From Kutzneria viridogrisea (GTDB lineage Bacteria > Actinomycetota > Actinomycetes > Mycobacteriales > Pseudonocardiaceae): a DNA stretch of 64,000 nt. Numbering within the stretch: the first letter of the stretch is position 1; each line of letters opens with the position of its first letter. Made by a program: the position numbers and the translations under genes. A model generated the notes under the pieces. That model was given only the letters and a program-made list of their open reading frames with translations. It was not told where the DNA came from and made no database searches. The stretch lies in NCBI GenBank assembly GCA_014138725.1, contig JACJID010000005.1, positions 310,001-374,000 of the forward strand. Direction: 5' to 3'. Positions 60,158 through 64,000 of this stretch are shown one piece after another.

Positions 60158-60408
60158 CCGCGCTGCTCGCTGACCAGCTCGCTGACTGGTCCGCTGGCCT
60201 CGACGGGGGTCGGCAGGCTGCGCCGCCGTGCTTTCGCCGGCCGCACCACTCCCTGCGCGATGAGGCGGTCGATGGTGGACGGCTGGTGCACCGGGACGAT
60301 CTGTGCGATGGGCCTGCCGTGCTCGGTGACCGTGATCGTCTGGCCTTTGCGCACCTCGGCCAGGTGGCGGCTCAGGCTGTCGCGCAGCTCGCGGATGCCG
60401 ATGTCCAT
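60154..60408 (-). CDS. vapB: Phd/YefM-type antitoxin of the VapBC pair
   Basis: 84 residues from ATG 60408, preceded by GAGGTGGGAAG. The N-terminal Phd/YefM DNA-binding fold is clear (IGIRELRDSLSRHLAEVRKG, then TITVTEHGRPIAQIVP). The C-terminal half (RPAKARRRSLPTP) is the likely toxin-binding extension. It is the upstream, overlapping partner of the PIN toxin. The complex should repress its own promoter. Confidence 0.9.
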   Translation of the reverse strand: MDIGIRELRDSLSRHLAEVRKGQTITVTEHGRPIAQIVPVHQPSTIDRLIAQGVVRPAKARRRSLPTPVEASGPVSELVSEQRG

Positions 60409-60490
60409 GACTTCCCACCTCATTGCGGCCACATTGGTCACGTAAATGTAGCCACCGCAGGGCGGCTCGTCCACCTGACATCATCAGGGC

Positions 60491-60967
60491 ATGACCGCTC
60501 CGGCCCCGACCGTCTTCCGCGCGTTCCGCAGGCTCGCCCTCTCCGTGTTCTGGCCCTGCCTGCTGTTCACGGTGGTCGGCCTGTTCATGCTCCAGGGCGC
60601 GCCGGTGACGCCGACTCCGTACGGGCTGGGCCCGCTGCTCGCCGCGGTCATCGCGGCGGTGGTGGTGCTGCGGGTGGTCGACCGCAGGCAGGCCCCGGCG
60701 CGCAAGCCGGACCGCAAGGGTGTCGTGGACATGGCCCGGTCGATGTTCTTCGCGCGGCTGGTCGCGGGCGAGCTGGTACTGCTGTCCGGGCTGGTGCTCG
60801 GCTGGCTCGCCCGCGACCTGACCCCGCTGGTCGCGGGGCTGGCCTGCATGCTGCTGCTCTACACGTGGCTGCTGCGCACCGACAACTTCCTCGGCGCGCT
60901 GCGCGGGCTGCTCGACCCGGTGGGGGCCGGTCAGCTCACCGACGCGGTGGTCAAGCGCGCTCGCTGA
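60491..60967 (+). CDS. Small four-helix membrane protein
   Basis: 158 residues. Four hydrophobic stretches lie at about 17-35, 45-60, 88-106 and 110-127, with a basic loop (RRQAPARKPDRKG) between the second and third and a positively charged tail. It resembles the small DUF3180-like/conserved membrane proteins of actinobacteria, but I do not recognise it. It is convergent with the GT-C gene and overlaps it by 37 bases. Confidence 0.66.
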   Translation: MTAPAPTVFRAFRRLALSVFWPCLLFTVVGLFMLQGAPVTPTPYGLGPLLAAVIAAVVVLRVVDRRQAPARKPDRKGVVDMARSMFFARLVAGELVLLSGLVLGWLARDLTPLVAGLACMLLLYTWLLRTDNFLGALRGLLDPVGAGQLTDAVVKRAR

Positions 60968-62523
60968 CGGCCGAACACCACGCGGTCCCTGGCCCCGTCC
61001 AGGAAGCCACCGCAGGGATCGTCGTCCCCGGTGCGGCGCACCAGGTCCAGCTCGGGCCGGTAGATCTCGCGCAGCACCAGCAGGCACAGCCCCAGCACGG
61101 CGAGGTCACGCAGCACGACGGTGCCCAGGAACGGGTCGGCGGGCAGCCCCTTCTTGTCGGTGCCCAGGTAGAAGAACATGCGGGGCACCCAGACCAGCGC
61201 GTCGATGGTCATCCACGCCAGCAGCGGCTTCCACCTCGGCACGGCCAGCACCGCGAGCGGCACCAGCCAGAGCGAGTACTGCGGGCTCCACACCTTGTTG
61301 GTGAGCAGGAAGGCCGACACGACGAGCAGGCACAGCTGGGGCAGCCGGGGCCGGGTCGGCGCGGACATGGCCACCCAGCCGATGCCCACGCAGCACAGCA
61401 CGAACAGCGCCGCGCTGACCGTGTTCAGCACGGTGGGCACCTGGTTGGCGGCCAGCGCTCCGTCGAACCCGGCCCAGCCGGTGAAGTACTGCACCACGTT
61501 GTAGAGCGAGTCCGGGTCCACCCCGCGCTCGGTGTTGAGCCGGAAGAACTCCCGCCAGCCCGCCGGATACAGCAGGTAGATCGGCAGGTTGACGGCCACC
61601 CACGTGATCACCGCGGCCGCGGTCGCGCTCAGCCCGTGGCGAAGCTTGCCCGAGCGCCAGCACAGCAGCAGCAGTGGTCCGAGCAGGAACAGCGGGTACA
61701 ACTTGGCGGCGCCGCCGAGCCCGAGCAGCACCCCGGCGAGCACCGGTTTCTTGCGCGCCCACGCCAGCATCCCGCAGGTGGCGAACGCGACGGCGATCGT
61801 GTCGAAGTTGGTGAACCCCTGGATGATCACCAGCGGGGAGATGGCGACCAGCGCGGTGTCCCACACCCGCCGCCGGGCCATCCGCATCACTGCCCACACC
61901 ACCGCCAGCCAGGCCAGCGCCAGCCAGAACGCGATGAAGTCGAAGTAGACGACCACCGTCATGCCGCTGGGCAGCCAGCCCGAGGAGGCCAGGGTCACGT
62001 AGCTCTGCGCCAGGCGCGCGTTGAACCACTGGAACAGGCCGGTCAACACCGGGTACTCCATGTACCGGACGTGCTCGTCCGGCTTGCCCTGGTTGTCCAC
62101 CCAGGAGGTCTTGTACGGGAAGGTCTGCGGCTGGTCCAGGCGCTCGGCCGTGTAGAGCGGGATGATGTCGGAGTAGCACATCGCCACGTACTGGCGGTTG
62201 CCGCTCCAGTCCAGTTGCAGCACGCCCTTGTCGTCGCGGAAGGTCTGCACGCACGGCGACTTCTGTAGCCAGCCAAGCGCCAGCGTGACCACCGCGAGCA
62301 GCAGGATCACCCGCGCCGAGGTCCAGAACCACTGCCTGCCCACCGAGGCGTGCCTGCCAAGCGGGCCGCCGAAGGGCCTGCTGAGCTGTCTGGCCAGCGA
62401 CTCGGTCCAGGTCGGCGCCACGCGCTCGTCCGGGCTGAGCGAGGCGGTGTCCTCGGTCGGCGCGGTTCCGGTGGGCTGCACCCGCTTGACCTGGGGCTGA
62501 TCGACCTCGGGTTCGGTGGACAC
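60931..62523 (-). CDS. GT-C type membrane glycosyltransferase, Rv0051-like paralogue 2
   Basis: 530 residues. A cytosolic N-terminal segment of ~75 residues precedes a first helix, then VAMCYSDIIPLYTAER and MEYPVLTGLFQW in the first external loop. About eleven further helices contain GGAAKLYPLFLLGPLLLL and VWSPQYSLWLVPLA. It is immediately downstream of ponA, the position of Rv0051 in M. tuberculosis, so it is the syntenic copy; the 57114-58421 gene is its paralogue. A polyprenyl-phosphate-sugar donor and an envelope acceptor are inferred from fold and neighbourhood. Confidence 0.82.
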   Translation of the reverse strand: MSTEPEVDQPQVKRVQPTGTAPTEDTASLSPDERVAPTWTESLARQLSRPFGGPLGRHASVGRQWFWTSARVILLLAVVTLALGWLQKSPCVQTFRDDKGVLQLDWSGNRQYVAMCYSDIIPLYTAERLDQPQTFPYKTSWVDNQGKPDEHVRYMEYPVLTGLFQWFNARLAQSYVTLASSGWLPSGMTVVVYFDFIAFWLALAWLAVVWAVMRMARRRVWDTALVAISPLVIIQGFTNFDTIAVAFATCGMLAWARKKPVLAGVLLGLGGAAKLYPLFLLGPLLLLCWRSGKLRHGLSATAAAVITWVAVNLPIYLLYPAGWREFFRLNTERGVDPDSLYNVVQYFTGWAGFDGALAANQVPTVLNTVSAALFVLCCVGIGWVAMSAPTRPRLPQLCLLVVSAFLLTNKVWSPQYSLWLVPLAVLAVPRWKPLLAWMTIDALVWVPRMFFYLGTDKKGLPADPFLGTVVLRDLAVLGLCLLVLREIYRPELDLVRRTGDDDPCGGFLDGARDRVVFGRQRARLTTASVS

Positions 62524-62627
62524 CCGGTGGATGCTACGGGCAACCGGGTGTGCGCGGGGTCAGCCTCCCTGCGGATCGCGGCGTTCTTCCCCTTCCGCGC
62601 AAGCCCGCGGTCGCGGTTGTCGGCCGG

Positions 62628-62661
62628 GCACAACGCCCGCGCGGCCACGCGGGCGTTGTGC
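62628..62661. terminator. 14-bp hairpin between ponA and the GT-C gene
   Basis: GCACAACGCCCGCG (62628-62641), 6-base loop, CGCGGGCGTTGTGC (62648-62661): a perfect stem in the 210-bp gap downstream of the leftward ponA gene. The GT-C gene therefore probably has its own promoter between here and 62523. Confidence 0.7.
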
Positions 62662-62733
62662 TGCTGCGCACTCCTTGCCGCTGACCGAGCCGTGCGAGGT
62701 GATTCGGTGCGGACCGGCCGGTCCCAGCGGTGA

Positions 62734-64000
62734 CTACGGGTGCGGGAAGCCCGTTTCGCCCGGTTCGGTGATGATCGTCTTGGGCGGGGTGGTCGTCCGG
62801 CTCGGCGTGGTCGTGGTGGTCGTGGTGGAGCTGCTCGGCGCGCTCGGGATCGTGGTGTCCGAGGTCGGGTTGGTGGGCGGCGGCGGTGAGTCGTGCGTGG
62901 TGGTGAAGGTCGCCGTGGGCTGCACCTGCTCACCGATCGGCTTCGCCGCGGGGAACGGCTCGTTCGGGATGTTCGCGGCCTTCAGGTAGTTGCCCATGAA
63001 CTGCTGCCAGATCTTGCCGGGCAGCCCGCCGCCGAAGATCGGCTTGCCGTCCTTGTCCCGGATCGGCTCGGTCTTGTCCGCGCCGACCCAGACCGCGGCC
63101 GAGACGGTCTGCGTGTAGCCCACGGTCCAGGCCTTGGAGTTGTCGGTGGTGCCGAGGTCCTGGGTCCCGGTCTTCAGGCCGGTGGCCCACGGGCCGTTCA
63201 GCCGCAGCCCCCACTGGCTCGCGCCGTCGACCAGGGTGGCCGTGACGTTGCGGGCGATCTGCTGGTTGCGGTTGGCGTCCGAGCCGTCGAAGGCGGGCTT
63301 GCCGTCGTCGGGCCGCTCCACGGCGTGCCCGTCCGGGTACACGATCTTGGAGACGAAGTGCGGGGCGCGCTTGGTCCCGTCCGCGGCGAAGGTCGCGTAG
63401 GCCGCGGCCATGTCCAGGGTGCGCACCACGGTTTCGCCGCCGCCGATGGCGATGTTCAGGTCAGGGGTGCCGCCCGAGGCGCCCACCAGCAGCTTCTTGC
63501 CGTCCACCTCGTCGGGGATGCCCGCCTGGTGCGCCGCGTCGGCCACCGCCCTGGTGGTGACCTTGTTGTAGACCAGGTTCACGAAGGTCGTGTTGATCGA
63601 GTACAGCATCGCGTCCTTGAGCGTGCACATCGGCTGGCACGGGTAGCTGCTGCTCGCGTTGACGAAGTCGCGCACCCCGTCGACCTTCTGCGGTGAGGTG
63701 GAGTCGAACCGGGACCCGATGCCGATGCCCTGCTCCAGCGCGGCGACCAGGTCGAAGGGCTTGAAGGCCGAACCAGGCTGTTGCAGGGACTGGGCATAGT
63801 CGAAGTTGCCCGCCTCCTTGTTTCCCCAGTACGCGGTGACTCCCCCGGTCTTCGGGTTCACCGCGACCAGCGCCTGGCGCAGGTTCGCGGGCTGGCCGCT
63901 CATCACGTCCTGCACGGCCTTCTCCGCGGCGTCCTGGGCCTTCGCGTCCACCGTGGTGTAGATCTTCAGCCCCTGCCGCTGCACCTGCTCCTCGGACAGC
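62734..64000 (-). CDS. ponA: Bifunctional penicillin-binding protein, PonA-type (5' part outside window)
   Basis: About 422 C-terminal residues; the frame runs through the right edge, so the transglycosylase domain is missing. The transpeptidase motifs are SLQQPGSAFKPFDLV (SxxK), MLYSINTTFVNLVYN (SxN) and GLKTGTQDLGTT (KTG). The enzyme cross-links peptidoglycan outside the membrane. The last ~90 residues are a disordered Pro/Thr/Ser-rich tail (TTTTTTTPSRTTTPPK) like that of mycobacterial PonA1. Its position before the GT-C gene matches Rv0050-Rv0051. Confidence 0.93.
   Translation of the reverse strand, partial: LSEEQVQRQGLKIYTTVDAKAQDAAEKAVQDVMSGQPANLRQALVAVNPKTGGVTAYWGNKEAGNFDYAQSLQQPGSAFKPFDLVAALEQGIGIGSRFDSTSPQKVDGVRDFVNASSSYPCQPMCTLKDAMLYSINTTFVNLVYNKVTTRAVADAAHQAGIPDEVDGKKLLVGASGGTPDLNIAIGGGETVVRTLDMAAAYATFAADGTKRAPHFVSKIVYPDGHAVERPDDGKPAFDGSDANRNQQIARNVTATLVDGASQWGLRLNGPWATGLKTGTQDLGTTDNSKAWTVGYTQTVSAAVWVGADKTEPIRDKDGKPIFGGGLPGKIWQQFMGNYLKAANIPNEPFPAAKPIGEQVQPTATFTTTHDSPPPPTNPTSDTTIPSAPSSSTTTTTTTPSRTTTPPKTIITEPGETGFPHP

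Overview
The window is a high-GC actinobacterial chromosome segment with dense genes, many GTG/TTG starts and 4-base stop/start overlaps. Several features point to a filamentous member of the Pseudonocardiaceae. These are a PE/PPE/EspG-type ESX accessory operon, an F420-type (Ddn-like) reductase, a very long chaplin-like repeat protein, and the gene order ponA - GT-C membrane protein - rpsF - ssb - rpsR - rplI - dnaB. That order matches the origin-proximal block of Mycobacterium tuberculosis (Rv0050-Rv0058), so the right third is probably close to oriC. The family assignment is inference; no 16S gene is present.

Left part (1-19 kb): the end of a DarTG toxin-antitoxin pair; a TetR/MMPL exporter divergon; a tiny secreted protein with a strict 24-residue repeat; an XRE regulator; a PE-PPE-EspG operon; a glutaredoxin-like protein; a secreted beta-propeller; a DUF2339 membrane protein; a ribokinase-PTS enzyme I operon; a secreted trypsin-like protease; a two-component system; a diguanylate cyclase; and an AI-2E family permease.

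Middle part (19-50 kb): a secreted protein followed by a 1,129-residue exported protein built of seventeen ~51-residue chaplin-like repeats, ended by a perfect 16-bp hairpin. Then come a second diguanylate cyclase, a DnaQ/BRCT exonuclease, and an accessory stretch of small regulator-target pairs. These pairs are GlxA/DJ-1, TetR/dehydrogenase, LuxR/amidase/MFS, MerR, P450, DUF4097/ribbon-helix-helix, serine hydrolase/MarR-like, TetR/oxidoreductase, XRE-cupin/methyltransferase and TetR/Ddn-like reductase. Several share divergent promoters holding clear inverted-repeat operators.

Right part (49.5-64 kb): an AraC regulator coupled to a short-chain dehydrogenase broken by a one-base frameshift, then the conserved block dnaB-rplI-rpsR-ssb-rpsF read leftward. 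A cluster of DnaA-box-like sequences lies between rplI and dnaB. Beyond it are a secreted C-terminally anchored protein, an endonuclease IV family enzyme, two related GT-C type membrane glycosyltransferases, an SGNH esterase, a VapBC pair, and the 3' part of a bifunctional penicillin-binding protein. I saw no rRNA, tRNA, CRISPR array, prophage or intact insertion sequence.
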